This document shows positions 47,101 to 59,854 of a stretch of 64,000 bases of DNA, one piece after another. Origin of the DNA: Gnetum montanum (Eukaryota; Streptophyta; Gnetopsida; Gnetales; Gnetaceae). The DNA lies in assembly GCA_015680685.1 (NCBI GenBank), contig MNCI01002249.1, forward strand, positions 586,733 through 650,732, read 5' to 3'. Below the pieces are notes generated by a model. It was not told where the DNA came from and did no database searches. It was given only the letters and a program-made list of their open reading frames with translations. A program made the position numbers and the translations under genes. The number at the start of each line of letters is the position of its first letter. Position 1 is the first letter of the stretch.

Positions 47101-48140
47101 TAACATGGATGGCCATCTTCCCCATAACTAAGTTAAAAGGAGGAGATCTAAAAAGATTGAGTATGGTTGTCCATCCGATGAAGCATTTGTTGCATTAGTT
47201 AACTTAGGCTCGTGAAAAGTCTTGACTTGTTGTATGTTGACCAGTTGCTTCTTTTCTGGGCACTTTTTGTTGAATTTCTTTGTAACTCATTACATGATAG
47301 GGCCACCAATTAGTTTTTGTCTAGCAAGTTGAGATTCATTAATCTTTCTTTTTGTGCTAGACTTAAGTTAAGGTCGAGGTCACAAGCTATTGAAAGTGTA
47401 TAAAGCTTGGATTGAATAGGAAGTATTGGTAATTTTCTATACACCAGCTCATAGGGAGAATAGCCTATAAAAAATTTTCATGTTGAGTGGTAGGCCCATA
47501 GGGTATCATTGAGTTTTGTGCTCCAGTATTTCCTATATTTGCTAACAGTTCTCATTAGTATCTTTGTGATTTTCCTATTTTTAACCTCATCTTGACCATT
47601 GTCTTGGGGGTGGTAGGGTGTTGTTAGTTTATGTTCAACCTTCAAGTGTTGCATAAGCTTCCAAAAGTTAGTTCCTATTAAGTGGGTTCCATTGTTAGAA
47701 ATTAATGCACATGGCACACCAAACCTATTTACAACATTCTATTGTACAAACCAAGTAGTAGTAGAAGACATGAAATCAATGATGGTTGTTACTTCTACCC
47801 ATTTCATACAATAGTCAACAACGACTATGATGCATATCTTTTCATTTGACATGGGAATGATGGGATCCATGAGATGAATGCCCTAGATGTCGAAGGGTTC
47901 TAGTGGTTGGATCCACTATTGAGGTTCCTCCATTCAAGCAATCATTCCACCATCTCATTGGTAGCATTCATAAGAATGAACATATTGATGAGCATCCATG
48001 AAGATTATTGGCCAATAGTATCCTACCATTAGGATTTTAATGGTCATGCATCTCCCAACATAGCGGCCCCCACAAGGACCCCCGTGAGTGTCCTATAGAA
48101 TTCATAGTTGATTAGCATCAGGGACACACCAACAAACTAG
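47101..48140 (-). pseudogene. Integrase of element 1
   Basis: A clean piece at 47478-47717 reads ALISNNGTHLIGTNFWKLMQ, VEHKLTTPYHPQDNGQDEVK and NRKITKILMRTVSKYRKYW, the second half of the DDE core. The second catalytic Asp reads Asn (SNNG for SDNG), while the Glu (QDEVKN) is kept. Upstream (47830-48100) the first catalytic region and HHCC finger (HGGPCGGRYVGR...) are visible with stops. Confidence 0.8.
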
Positions 48141-48399
48141 GCCATCAGTGCACACCTTGTAAAGGTGTTCCTTAATCTCCATGAACCATTTGACTTGGTG
48201 AAGAAACTATTGTTTCTTCTGGTGGTCTAACCTTTGTGGAATCTCTTGGGTAAGAAGATAAGTGAGAATGTCATCATACCATTTAGACTCAATGGGCAAT
48301 TATTCAATTATAACCCCAGCAAAGAGGAGTTCATTAGGAAATAGATCAGATAGTGGGCTTTCATCCTCTTTGTTATCCCATTGTAACCAAGATAAGTGG

Positions 48400-49870
48400 T
48401 TAGAGACCACATTCTTAGTTTCCTTTTGATCTACCATCGTAAGATCAAATTCTTATAAAATCAAAAACCATCATATGACACAAGGGCTCACCATTAGCTT
48501 GTTCATCAAGAAGCATATGGCACTATGATCCATGTGCACAAACACTTTGTATCTAAGCACATAATGCTTGAACTTTTTTAAAGCAAACATCACTTACATT
48601 AATTCTTTTTCTGTGGTGGTTTAGTTCAATTGTGCACCCACAATGCTTCAGCTTATGTAGTGGATGTAATATAGATGTTTCTTATCATCCAACTATGTGA
48701 GCACAACTCCCAAGGCATAGTTTGATGCATCTATCATGACATGAAATGGTTTGAACCAATCAGGTGCTTGTAGAATTAGAGTTTCTACAAGTTTATCCTT
48801 CAGTTGCTGGAATGGCTTTTCACATTTCATGGTCTAAACTAATGGAGCATCTTTCTTTGTTATCTCTACCAACGATTTTGCAATCTTAAAGAAATTCTCT
48901 ATGAATCGCTAGTAGTAGCCAGTATGTTCAAGGAATGACCGAACATCTTTGACAGTTTTTAGTTGATGGGTTATTCCTTGGATGAACCTTATTTTTTCAA
49001 AGTCTACCTCAATTCTTGCTTGTGAGATTTGGTGCCCCATACAATGCCCTCTTAGACCATCAGATAACTCTTTTGCCAATTGAGCCGTAGATTTGTTTCA
49101 ACACATCTTTTCAGCACTTGCTCAAGGTAATCCAGGGCTTGCTCAAATATAGCTCCATAGGTGGAGAGGTCATCCATGAAGACTTCCATACTACTACCAA
49201 TTTTCTACTAAAAAATGCTTAAGACCAAGTGTTGGAATGTAGTAGGGACATTGCATAGACCAAATGGAATCTTGTAATATGCAAAGGTCCCCTAGGGACT
49301 TGTGAATGTTGTCTTGGCCTAGTCCTCTGGTGCGATCTAGAATTGGTTATAGTCACTATAACCATCTAGAAAACTATAGTAACAATGCCTAGATATTGTG
49401 TCTAACACTTGATCAATGAATGACAACAAAAATGGTCCTTAAATGTTATCATATTCAACAGCTAAAAATCAATCCAGACTTGCCACTTGCCACATTTCTT
49501 TGGTACAATCATGAGTGGACTAACCCACTCACTATCCACAATGGGATAGATAAATCCTTCCTTGAGGTGTTGTTCAATTTTCTCCTTGATGATCTACTTT
49601 AGTTTGTAGTTCAATCATCTCTATGATTGGCTCTTTGGTTTCATGGCTGGATCAATGTAGATATGATGCTGGCATAGCCAAGGATCAATCCCTGTGAGTT
49701 TAGAATATGACCAAGCAAAGGCTACTGACCATTTTTCAACCATATTCAATAGCATCTAGTTCTATTCTAGAGCAAGATTAGCATTGATTATTATTGTCTT
49801 TCCATTTTTTAAGAATAGCTATTCCATGCCAGTAGGTAGAGGTTTCAATTCAAGGGGCTCTTGCTTGAAA
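48400..49870 (-). pseudogene. RT and RNase H of element 1
   Basis: On the minus strand the blocks NGKTIIINANLALE near 49780, DPWLCQHHIYIDPAMKP near 49640-49690, HCYYSFLDGYSDYNQF near 49335-49390 and VFMDDLSTYGA (FMDD at 49169-49180) identify the RT. The RNase H part follows to about 48400, with a CDAS-equivalent degraded. Frameshifts and stops occur throughout. Confidence 0.8.
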
Positions 49871-50285
49871 TTTTTAGGAATTTTCAACTCTCCCCAATAG
49901 GTATCATCATTTGCATTATCAAAGAGTTGGTGATGAACTTACTCTAGTTCATCCATGCCTTCAACATATGCACATGCTAGGCTCTTAGTAGGTTCCATGC
50001 AAAGTGTGTTGTTTTCAGAATTAGCAATTAGCCACTAGATGTCCTCTTATTTTGTGGCTACTATGCATACACACCTTTGAATATCAACTTCAAGTACACA
50101 CTGTTTGCATACATAAATGGATGCTCATTTCATTGACCAGAGTTTCTACACATAATTGCACCCTGTATTATTGTATGTGATGCATGGAACTTGCTCCTTC
50201 TTGATCTGAATGTGTTTTCTTTAGATATTTCCAAGGAAAGATCTCTAATGTCCATTCTTGCATTGACGGTGCTTAGCCATGCCCC

Positions 50286-50747
50286 TCACATGATGATTGG
50301 GAAGTCCCCTTTACAGTTCTTCACCTTGATTACTAGGAAATCAGTAGGATAAGGCCATCCACAGAAAATGGTCACAATGTCTTCTATTAGTCCCAATGAA
50401 ACAATGATGGACTGGTCTAGCAATTCTAATATGATATTTCTCTTCTTTAGAGGAGGTAGGTTCCATGTAGTGTACATATCATGAGAAATTAGGTTGACAA
50501 CAAAACCCAAATCAAAAAGAGCTTTACAAGGTTCATTCCCAGCAATCTGCAAATAAATAAGAGGACTTCCAAGATCTGCTAATTTTGTGGGAAGTTTACT
50601 AGCATAAATCCAATCAGATATAGCGTGAGTAAGCATAACAATATGCATCCTCAACATAATAATATGGATCCTAGGTGGTATTTGGTTTGAAAGGGACTCA
50701 AAGGAATTTGATATAGAGGGAGATGAAGAAATAGGTTTGCCAATCAC
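50286..50747 (-). pseudogene. Protease of element 1
   Basis: An open 153-codon stretch with LQIAGNEPCKALFDLGFVVN, LISHDMYTTWNLPPLKKRN and WPYPTDFLVIKVKNCKGDF PIIM blocks matches the protease regions at 16300 and 58511. The catalytic triad reads DLG instead of D-S/T-G, so it is inactive even where open. Confidence 0.75.
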
Positions 50748-51239
50748 AGGTGTATGTGAGGGCTTAGGTAGACTGTTGGATAAGAAGATAGGTCTTTTCT
50801 TAGATTGAGTGTCTGAACCACTTGGTTCATGAACTGGTCATAGATTAATAGCCCTAGTGGCATTATGTTGTTGTGGTTAAGCTAGGAGTTCACCCTACAT
50901 AGATGAAGTAGGTGGTAGCTATGTTAAGGATGGAGAAAGATGTGCAGGAACAAGAGGAGGATAAGGGTAAAAGATGGTATCCCTCCTTACATGTGGAGAA
51001 TGAGTTCAATGATAATTAGGAGGGTAGCAATGAGGTTGGAAAGTAGAAACATGACTGGAAGAGTCATGTGGAGACAAGGGTTACTGAACATAATACCATA
51101 TGGATAAGATTGTCTATAAGGATATTGCTACCTTGGCAGTGTCAATGTCCATGATTATGGTTATTACCACTATTGATACTACTCATATGGTTATAGTAGA
51201 GTTCCACTTGGATAATACTATTGCTACTGGTGGAACTAC

Positions 51240-53151
51240 CTATAATTGCCTTAAGGATAAGATAATATTCTAGGTATTTGCCTTTGTGCTAGTCATGGAT
51301 TCAAAGCATACACCCCAAATTCCCATAAGTGCGACACAATAGGATAACATCCCTTAGGATATCCATAATGGCAGATGTCACGTCCACCATCATCATCTAA
51401 TTTGATTCTTGTAATTTCCTCTATTGCAACAATCTTTCCCTTACCTTTTTTATTGGCATATTTAGCTTTCTTGCATCTCCTATGATCATGATCACAATCA
51501 CTACCTTGTTCTTTAGACTCTTCCACAATTTTCAAAATAGCTTGAAATTGGTTATTCCTAGAGTCTCATAATTGATCAACCTTTTTCAAAATTTCAAAGG
51601 TGAATTTTTGAAGCAGCAAGATTTTTTGATTCACCACCTCATCAAGTGCTAATTCTTCCTCACTATCATAGAATCAAACCTCCCTCTTGCCAATGGAAGG
51701 ATTGCAATTATACTCTTTTGCTCTTTCTTGTTTCCTTAATTCTTCATCCTGTTTCACTACCTACTCAATCAACCTTTGGATCTAATAGGCTCTCAATTCT
51801 GAAAATTGCCCTTAGGCATAGATGCCAAGAGTTTTTCTCATTTCTAATCAAAGCCCATCTATAATGTGGTGAAACTGTTCTAGTTGAGAATACCCATGGC
51901 CTAAACATCTATGCAATAAGAAATAGTATTAGTCCATGATAGCATCCAAAGGTTCATGTGTCCCTTATTTCCATCCTTGGATCTACCTCCTCAACTTGGA
52001 CACTAGGGAGTACATCTAATACTTTTTATTAAACAATTCAAGCATTGTACTTCACCATCTGATAGATTCCAATTTTAAGGACTAGTACCAATTTTCTACT
52101 TCTTTAATGAGTGTCTTGGGGAACAACTTAAGCTTTTGCCATTCCTTTTCTATATTTTGCAAGACACATGCATCTTAGAAAGCTTGAAGATGATTCTATA
52201 GATCTAAGTTATATCCCCCTTTGAACCTAAGGATATTATTCATGTCTAGCCTCTTAATCTAACTATCCTTAATGTGCCTTGTGGGGATTCTCACTACTTT
52301 TTCAATATTTAGCATATTCCAAGTAGTAAGCAAAGGCTCATCGAGGCCATGATTCTAGTGCCTACGATGCCCTCTACTACCCCTTCATTCATGGCATCGG
52401 GTCTCTCTTGAACACCCACACCCCTAGTCTTAACTTGCTTGACGGTCCGTTTGATTATTTCGATTCCATCGGCCACCTCCATCATAGTTGTGTCCCTTAT
52501 GGTTGCAATTAGATCCAAAATAAGAAGATGATGATGAAGAAGGTGAAGAGGAAGGAGGACTAGCGCCATCATGATGCTTGCTAGCCCCTCTTTGGTAATC
52601 ACAATCACAATTATGATCTTATTTCTTGTCTACATCCCTACCCTAACTCTCTTCCTTGGATTCTCCTTTGTCATTGGATCCATTCTTACTAGAACTAGGA
52701 TTGTGGATCATCAATTATAGGTTCTAGTTTTGACCTCCTTCCTCAAAGTCAGAGAGAGGAATTTTACTAAATAGAAAAACCCCAAAAAAGGGTTCTCCAT
52801 GATCTTTCTGGTACACCAAGTATGGGGAATCATTAACCCACTTCCCCTTCACAAATTCATAGCATTGTTCTAGTTGTCGATCCTTGAGACATTGTTCCTT
52901 AGTGGGATGATAATCCTTGATGTCACTATCATATATAACCTACTCATTATGAAGTCCTTGGAGGCCCAAACACATAAGAGTTTGTTTCCCTCTATGTCAT
53001 GCCACCACAGCTATTCATCTTGGTGTAGGATGAAGGTGAAATTGGGTACATACTCATTAAGATGAGCATATACCACTCTATATTACTAGGGCACTAGATG
53101 ATGTACTCTGTCAAACTTGGATAGAGAATTACTCCTATGAGAATAAGACAT
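51240..53151 (-). pseudogene. gag of element 1
   Basis: The ATG at 53151 begins MSYSHRSNSLSKFDRV, followed by VVYAHLNEYVPNFTFILHQD. Later segments match the capsid part of element C (shifted frames, 51700-52260) and the C-terminal DDDGGRDICHYGYPKGCYPIVS block at 51293-51535. As in the related elements there is no CCHC knuckle. Multiple stops. Confidence 0.75.
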
Positions 53152-53295
53152 ATTGAGTTAGAAAAAATAAAAACATAGTGTGCTTTTAAAAATTGTTATA
53201 GTTATTTTAAAGTATGATATGACTCTAGGGTTCATTCGAATGATTTTAAATAATTTTCACTAAAACCTAGATAGTGCACGTAACAACTAAAATGT

Positions 53296-53313
53296 CCCTA
53301 GCAATAGCACTAA
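53296..53313 (-). promoter_or_regulatory. Primer-binding site of element 1, tRNA-Asp type, decayed
   Basis: On the minus strand TTAGTGCTATTGCTAGGGAC follows the LTR end CTCATCA. It aligns with TTGGCACCGTTGCTAGGGAT of element 2 with C-to-T and G-to-A changes. Confidence 0.65.
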
Positions 53314-54111
53314 TGATGAGCAACAAGGTACACCTACACCCAACCATACAAATCACAAGCATTCACACACGATCCAATCGAATTCCGTAAACCTTAAGTT
53401 CTTAAGTACACTAGGTTTAGGACATGAAATCTAATCCTAACAATCATTGTCTTCTCAAATATACTTGTGGAGCTTAATTGTATGGTTAAGTATAATCAAG
53501 GCACATTATTTTTATTATTTTATATTTTATGTGTCTATGATTAAGAATAGGTTGAAATGTAATTTATAATCAATTTAACTTAATATAATTGTTGATCAAT
53601 AACTAACTATCCTAACATAAGTATCTGATCCCACTTTCCATGCACATCCCAAACATGTATAACATTGTTGGGTTACCAAGAGTCATACACATGCTCGAAG
53701 TGGTTGTACTTATGTGCTTAATTAACTTCTATTAAATCAAAGTAGCTTACTTATTTTAATTACTTTAGAGCATCCAAGGAAATTGCATGATGCATTAAAT
53801 GCATAAATAAAATCTGTATACTAGCCAAGGTGCTACAAGGTTTGATTAGAAGGCTCATCTTTATTTCTACACACACTGATGTGCTCAGGTACAATAGTAC
53901 TTGAATAAAGATCCATATATTCAATGACTCTTATTACACGCACTTTGGAAAATATTTTAACTTTAGAAAAAACAAACTACAAGAGCTCTACTCTGCTAGG
54001 ACAAAAACTATATGGAAACTATATGCCCAGGCACTATATTTATAAGCTGGCATATGCCCTATGATATCAGATATTCGACATCGCATCTTGGGGCCTGATA
54101 TCGGAGCCAAG
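53314..54111 (-). repeat. 5' LTR of element 1, interrupted at its outer end
   Basis: It aligns with 44268-45148: TGATGAG start in plus orientation, TATTTATA box (54037-54044), and U3 with CGATATCAG/GGAGCCAAG units. It stops at GGAGCCAAG where the partner continues with AAAAACACTATTTATCA; element 2 begins there. Confidence 0.88.
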
Positions 54112-55903
54112 TGATGAGTCACCAAATAAGCGACCCAATATTGGACCCACGATATTAGACCCATGATATCGGATCCTTGATATTGGATATGTGATATCAA
54201 ATGGGCCAAGCAACATCAAACATGTGATGTTGGAGCCTATCTCGTTGGCTATAAATAAGAGATAGGGGCACTTGGTCTTGGAGAGTAAATTTTCAGTTCT
54301 TTAGCTGAACTCTTGCAATTTTTTCCTTCCAGAGTTGGAATTATTTCTAAGTGCCCACAGTAGGATTCATAGAGTGAACGGATCTTTATTTGAGCATTCT
54401 ATACCTGAGCACACCTTGTGTCTGAAAATAAAGACGAACTTTATGATAAAACTGGTAGCATTCAGAATAGCTTAATTATTGCACTTAATGTTGTTTACTA
54501 TTATTTGATGCTTTCAGTAGTTAATTAATGTTATTTCCATAGAATTATTAATTATCAATTATCAATGAATTAGCACACTTAGCATGACCACTTTGAGCAT
54601 ATGTGGAACACTTGGTAACCCAGTAATGACTAGCATTTGGTAATCCCAGTAGTGTTACACTAGTTCAGGATGTGTCTAGAGAGTGGAAATGGATGTTGGT
54701 GTTACGATTTGATTCACATTAGAGTTACAAAAATCCCTTAGTTAATTAAATATTTTCATTGCATACACTTAGGATACCAAGATAGAAAACATAAAAATCA
54801 TTAATAAGTGGTGAGGTACCCCTACGCTCAACCATACAAATACAAGCATTTCATGCATGATCCGGTCAAATTCCAAAGACTAAGTGCTTATGTGCCCTTG
54901 TGGAAAAAGGACGAGTTGGTTGATCATTATCTTCCCAAACTTACTTATATGTCACAATTGTATGGTTAAGTAAGCTTGAAGCATATGATTGTTATATCTT
55001 TTATGTTTTTATGTCCTGCTGCTAATAAGCGAGGAGAGAGATAACTAAGTGACTAATTTAACTTAACTACTGATTAACTAGGCTTTAACTAATCCTAACA
55101 CCAATATCCATTCTCACTTTCCATACACATCCTAAACTAGTGCAACACTACTGGGATTACCAAACGCTAATCGTTACTGGGTTACCAAGTGTTACACGCA
55201 TGCTCGAAGTGATCGTACTGAGTGTATTTTAATGATTTTCTTGATTGATCCAAATGAATTGCTATGCTAATAACAGAAATGTAAAGTGCATAAAATAAAA
55301 TAAATGCATAAGAAAAATAAAATAAAATAAATGCGTAAGAAAACAAATCTCAAGTGCTACAAGGATGAATCAAAGAGCTCGTCTTTATTGCCATACACAA
55401 GGTGTGCTCAGGTACACAATGCTTGAATAAAGATCCATCCACACTTCGACCTCCTATTGCAGGAACTTGGAAAATACTCTAACTTTCAAATAAAATACAA
55501 GAGTTTTGCTACTTTTCTGCTAAAAGACTTCTCTCCTCAATTGTGCACCGTATTTATAGGCTTGGGAGCAACTACTCTAATAATTAGAATAACCTATCTA
55601 ATAATTAGAATAACTACTAAAGAAACCGCTAGAATAACCTCTCTAATAATTAGAATAAACTGATAGAGTAACTACTCTAATAATTAGAATAACTGCTAGA
55701 GTAACCTCTCTCATCAATCATATACCTCAAGTTTACTTAACCATATAATTATGCCTTACAAGTAAGCTTAGGAAGACCATGACTGCATAACTCATCCTTG
55801 TTCTACATAGGTGCATAAGCACTTAATCCTCATAGTTCGACCAAATCACACGTGAATGCTTGTATTCATATGGTTAGGCATAGGGGTACCTTACCACTCA
55901 TCA
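54112..55903 (+). repeat. 5' LTR of element 2, split by a nested solo LTR
   Basis: The two halves are 54112-54801 and 55722-55903, about 872 bp after removing the nested LTR and one target copy. It starts TGATGAG and ends CTCATCA. U3 consists of CAATATTGGACC, CGATATTAGACC, TGATATCGGATC and CATGTGATGTTGG units, then TATAAATA (54250-54257). AATAAA occurs at 54429, and two TTGGTAA(T)CCCAGTA units near 54612 and 54636. Confidence 0.9.
54802..55716 (-). mobile_element. Nested solo LTR (915 bp)
   Basis: Ends are TAATAAG (from TGATGAG) and CTCATCA, with perfect target duplication ATCAT at 54797-54801 and 55717-55721, inside the LTR of element 2. TATTTATA lies at 55551-55558. U3 (55559-55716) is filled with five or so CTCTAATAATTAGAATAAC units, whose core TCTAATAATTAGA is nearly palindromic. 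No internal sequence, so it is a recombined solo LTR of the same superfamily. Confidence 0.95.
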
Positions 55904-55904
55904 T

Positions 55905-55922
55905 TGGCACCGTTGCTAGGGA
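55905..55922 (+). promoter_or_regulatory. Primer-binding site of element 2, tRNA-Asp type
   Basis: TGGCACCGTTGCTAGGGA follows the LTR after one base. Plant tRNA-Asp would give TGGCGCCGTTGCCGGGGA; the differences are transitions. This primer is typical of Athila-group elements. Confidence 0.8.
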
Positions 55923-56038
55923 TTTTGTTGTTTTTGCACTGATTAGAACTTAGGAAATCCTTCCATCATTGGAACAAACCCTTAGAGTTAACTATCCTAC
56001 AATCACTGGAAAAGAATATTGCATACTAAGTAATCAAT

Positions 56039-58440
56039 CATGTCTCCTTCTTCTTATGAGAGTGCTTCACCCACTAGGTCCGATACCATAAACAATCAGA
56101 GGTGGGGTGCACATGATGATCCATCAGTGCCCTAACAATTTTGCATGGTATATGCTCATCCTAATGAGTATGTACCAGACTTTACCTTTATCCTTCACTA
56201 GGATGAACAACTGTGATGGTGTGATTTAGAAGGTAACATAGTGCTACCTCCCGATTGTGCAATTTCAAGCATGCTTCTTTGTGCTCTCAAATGAATTGGT
56301 ATCAGCACTTATAGTCAGAGTATGTTGTGCATGAACAAGACTTGAGAGAGTATCAACCCATGGAGGCACAACACCATAGGGATCTATAATAGAAGAGACA
56401 TTATGAATCTGTGAAGGGGAAATGGTCTCAGGATGTCCCATATGTCCTAAGTAAAAACAATGGTGGTGAACCTATCTTAGGAATTTTTCCACAAAATAAT
56501 GTTCCTCTCTCTAACTTTGATCAAGGAGATGGGTATTAGAATATTTAATCAACTATTCATAACCCAGGTTCTGGTACCAATGGACACAAAGGGTCTAAAA
56601 AAGGAATACAAATGCATGATAATGATGGACATTTCGATTGTAACCATGATCGAGGCCATGACCACTGAAGAGAATGTGAAAAGTATCTTCATGGTGCTAG
56701 TTCTCCTTCCTCTTCACCTTCATCATCTTCTTCCACCTCTCCTTCAGGATCTAAATGCAGTCACGGAGGGTAAGACTATGAGAACAATGGTAGGCAAAAT
56801 AGAAATCACTGACAAAATATTAGAGAAAGGGGATGAGGGAATTCCAAAGAGACACATCATGAAAGAAGGAAGAGTAGGGAATAACAAAGAGATCATAAAT
56901 GCCATAGGCAGCATAATCATGATGAACCCCTACTCACCACCCAAAGTATGTTAAATATAATAGAGGCTATTAGGATCCTAACAAGGCACCAGAAAGATAG
57001 TAAGATCAAAAGACTAGACATGAATAACATCCCATGATTTGAAGGGGGATACAATGTTGATCCTCAAAACCACTTACAAGCATTCCACGATGCCTGTGCC
57101 TTGCATAATATAGAAAATAAGTGGCAAAAGCTAAAGTTGTTTTCATAGACACTGATCAAGGAAGCAGAAAGCTAGTACCAATCCTTAGAATAGAAATCCA
57201 TTTGTTGATGGAGTACCATGTTGGAGCTATTCAATGATAGGTATCAAACATACTCCCGAGTGTCCAACCTATGTAAGAAAATCCAAGGATGAAAATAAGG
57301 AGGACATGAACCCTTGGATGTTGCCATGGATCGATATTATTCATTATTACATCATTGCCCTAACCATGGTTACTCGCAAAAGGAACAACTACATGATCTC
57401 ATAGATGGGCTTAGGTACGAAACGCAAAGAACCCTTAGGACATATACCCAAGGAAGGCTATCTAAGCTTAGAGCCCATCAAATACAAATATTGTTGGAGC
57501 AAGTTGCCAAGGAGGAAGGTGAGTTGAGGAAAATAGAAAGTGCATAGGAGTACAATAGAGATCCTTCCCTCCGAAAGAAGGAAATTAGATTTTTCAAAGA
57601 TGAAGAAGAGTCATCACTTGAAGAGATGGTGAATAGAAAGACTTTTTCCATTTAAAAATTTACGTCAGAAGTATCAACAAAGGTGGATCAAATGTGAAAC
57701 TCCCTAAATGACAAATTTCAAACTATCCTAAAAATAGTAGAGTCTAGAGAACAAAGTAGTGACTAAGAGAGAAGGAAAAAGAAAGAAGCTAAGTATGCAC
57801 ATAACAAGGGTAAAGGCAAGGTTGCTATCATTGAAGAGGTTGTGGATTCGGACACAAACAATGATGGTGGATGTGAGATATACCAATATGACCATCCTAA
57901 AGGATGTTGCCCAGTAGTGTCACATCTGCAAGAGTCTGGGGTGTATGCACTAAACCCACAATTAAACAAACGACAAATACCCAGAAGGTTACCTTATCCT
58001 CAAGGTAACCCAAGGCAATTCCACCAACCCTTAACATATTATCCAAGTGGAGATCCACCACAACTAAGTAAACAGTATTAACAATGGCAACATCCATAAT
58101 CATGGGGAATGCCACTACCACATCAACAGTACCCTTACCGTTAACCTAACCCATACGGGTATTACGTTCAGTAGCCGATCTCTCCACATGACTCTACTAG
58201 TCATGTTGCTCTTTAGCCCCACTACCAAACCCCCAAGTACTATAGAACTTCTTCTTCTAGGAGTGATGCCCCACATACGTACTATCCTTCTCATCTTTCT
58301 ACATCTCTTCCACCCTCGGCTCCATTACCACCTGCTCCAACTATGCAAAGAGAGCTTCCTACCTAGCCGTAGCAATGTAACGCTACAAGGGCTATTAATC
58401 TTCAACCTACTATTAGTTTGAAAAATTGATCAAAGAAGAG
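56039..58440 (+). pseudogene. gag of element 2
   Basis: The ATG at 56039 begins MSPSSYESASPTRSDT, followed by VYAHPNEYVPDFTFILH. The capsid-like core spans about 57040-57550, including a clean 57314-57547 piece (MDRYYSLLHHCPNHGYSQKE, LHDLIDGLRYETQRTLRTYT). A basic helix follows, then DGGCEIYQYDHPKGCCPVVS and a Pro/Tyr/Gln tail (57842-58081 and beyond). No CCHC knuckle seen. Stops are mostly TAG/TAA in place of CAG/CAA. Confidence 0.8.
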
Positions 58441-58510
58441 ACCTTTCTTTAGAACCAACAGTCCAACCAAGTCCTTATTATAATAAGAGGCTAATTATCC
58501 AAATGCCTCA

Positions 58511-58984
58511 TTGTTTTTTGAATCTTCAGAGCTTCCTTCAAACCATAAACTGCACTCAACACACATTGTCATGTTAACCCACACCATCACTGATTGGATT
58601 AAATCTAGCCACCTTCCTAGGAAACTCTCTAATCCTAGAAGTCCCCTTATTTATTTGCAAATCGCTAGAAATGATTCTTGCAAAGCTCTTTTGGATTCAA
58701 GTTCTGGTGATAATTTGATCTCCCAGGAAATGTATAAATCTTGTAACTTGCCTTCGCTAAAGAAAAGTAACATTCATTCAGAGTTGGCCAATGAGTCCAT
58801 CACTGTTCCATTGGGACTAGTGGAGGACATTGTCACCACTATTTGTGGGTGGTCGTATCCAGCCAATTTCCTAGTGATCCAAGTTAACCACTACAAGGGG
58901 GACTTCCCAATCATAATGGGAAGAGCATGGATAAGTACGATTGATGCGTGCCTAGGATTACATGATCTTTCCCTAGAGATATAA
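58511..58984 (+). pseudogene. Protease of element 2
   Basis: An open 157-codon segment contains LTHTITDWIKSSHLPRKL, YLQIARNDSCKALLDSSSG, DNLISQEMYKSCNLPSLKKS and PANFLVIQVNHYKGDFPIIM GRAW. The active site reads D-S-S instead of D-S-G. It is the best preserved protease in the window, yet probably inactive. Confidence 0.8.
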
Positions 58985-59326
58985 AAAGAAAATGCATTTG
59001 GGAGGATCGAGAAGAAGAAAGTTCCATGCATCGTATACAATGACACAGGGTGCAACTGTGTGTAGAAGTTTTGATTTATACAACACTTAACATTACCTGC
59101 ATGCAACCAATGTGCACAAGTAACTAACATACAAAGATGCATGTATGTAGTAGCCGCAAGATAGGAAGGCACCTAATGGCTAACAGCTGACCTAGAAAGC
59201 ACTTCAACTTTATGCATGGAACCAATTTAGAGCTTGACCTATGCCTATGTCGATAGCATAGATGCATTAGAGCAAGTCCATCGCCAACTTCCAAGTACTG
59301 ACATCAAAAATATCAACTAGGGAAAG

Positions 59327-59854
59327 TTGAAAATCCCTAACAATTTTAAAAAAGAGCCCCTTGAATTAAAATCATTGCCCAGTGGTATGGAGTATGCATT
59401 TCTCAAGAATGAAAAATCGGTAATCATTGATGCTAAAATTGCTCCTCAGCAAAAAGAAAGACTAATGAAGATGGTAAATAAATGGTCAAAAGCCTTTGCT
59501 TGGTCCTATCCCAAATTAACTGGAATAGATCCTAGGATATGCCAACATAGAATTTACACTAATCCCTCTATGAAGCCTCAACGACAACCACAAAGATGAC
59601 TAAATCCAAAGATTAAGCAAGTAGTTAAGGAAGAAATTGAACAACTTTCAGAAGGCCAAGTTCATCTACCTCATTGCTAATAGTGAATGGGTTAGTCCAT
59701 TAGTCATTGTGCCCAAAAAAGGTGGTAAATGAAGGATGTGTATAGACTTTAGGCTACTGAACATGACAACATTTAAAGATCATTTCCCATTACCATTCAT
59801 TGACCAAGTCTTAGATAACATTGCAGGGCATTGTTACTATAGTTTTTTGGATGG
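59327..59854 (+). pseudogene. Start of RT of element 2, cut by element 3
   Basis: The clean 59327-59599 piece includes YAFLKNEKSVIIDAKIAPQQ and SYPKLTGIDPRICQHRIY. After a shift come VIVPKKGGK.RMCIDFRLLN and KDHFPLPFIDQVLDNIAGHC, then YYSFLDG, where the sequence passes directly into the LTR at 59855. The expected continuation YSGYNQI is absent here. Confidence 0.85.

Larger units (their letters stand above)
44268..54111 (-). mobile_element. Element 1: Ty3 (OTA) LTR retrotransposon, minus strand
   Basis: It has a 3' LTR 44268-45148, polypurine tract, 2-kb noncoding 3' region, integrase, RNase H/RT, protease, gag, primer-binding site and 5' LTR 53314-54111. All are in the order expected for a minus-strand Ty3 element of the same group as element C. 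The 5' LTR is cut about 17 bp short of its expected end by element 2 at 54112. The left target site is AGTGG (44263-44267); the right one lies outside the window. All ORFs carry stops. Confidence 0.9.
54112..59854 (+). mobile_element. Element 2: Ty3 (OTA) LTR retrotransposon, plus strand, 5' portion
   Basis: It inserted into the 5' LTR of element 1 (left target site CCAAG, 54107-54111). It has a 5' LTR 54112-55903 that contains a nested solo LTR, a primer-binding site, gag, protease and the start of RT. The RT is cut at FLDG by element 3 at 59855. The rest should lie beyond the right edge. Confidence 0.9.
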
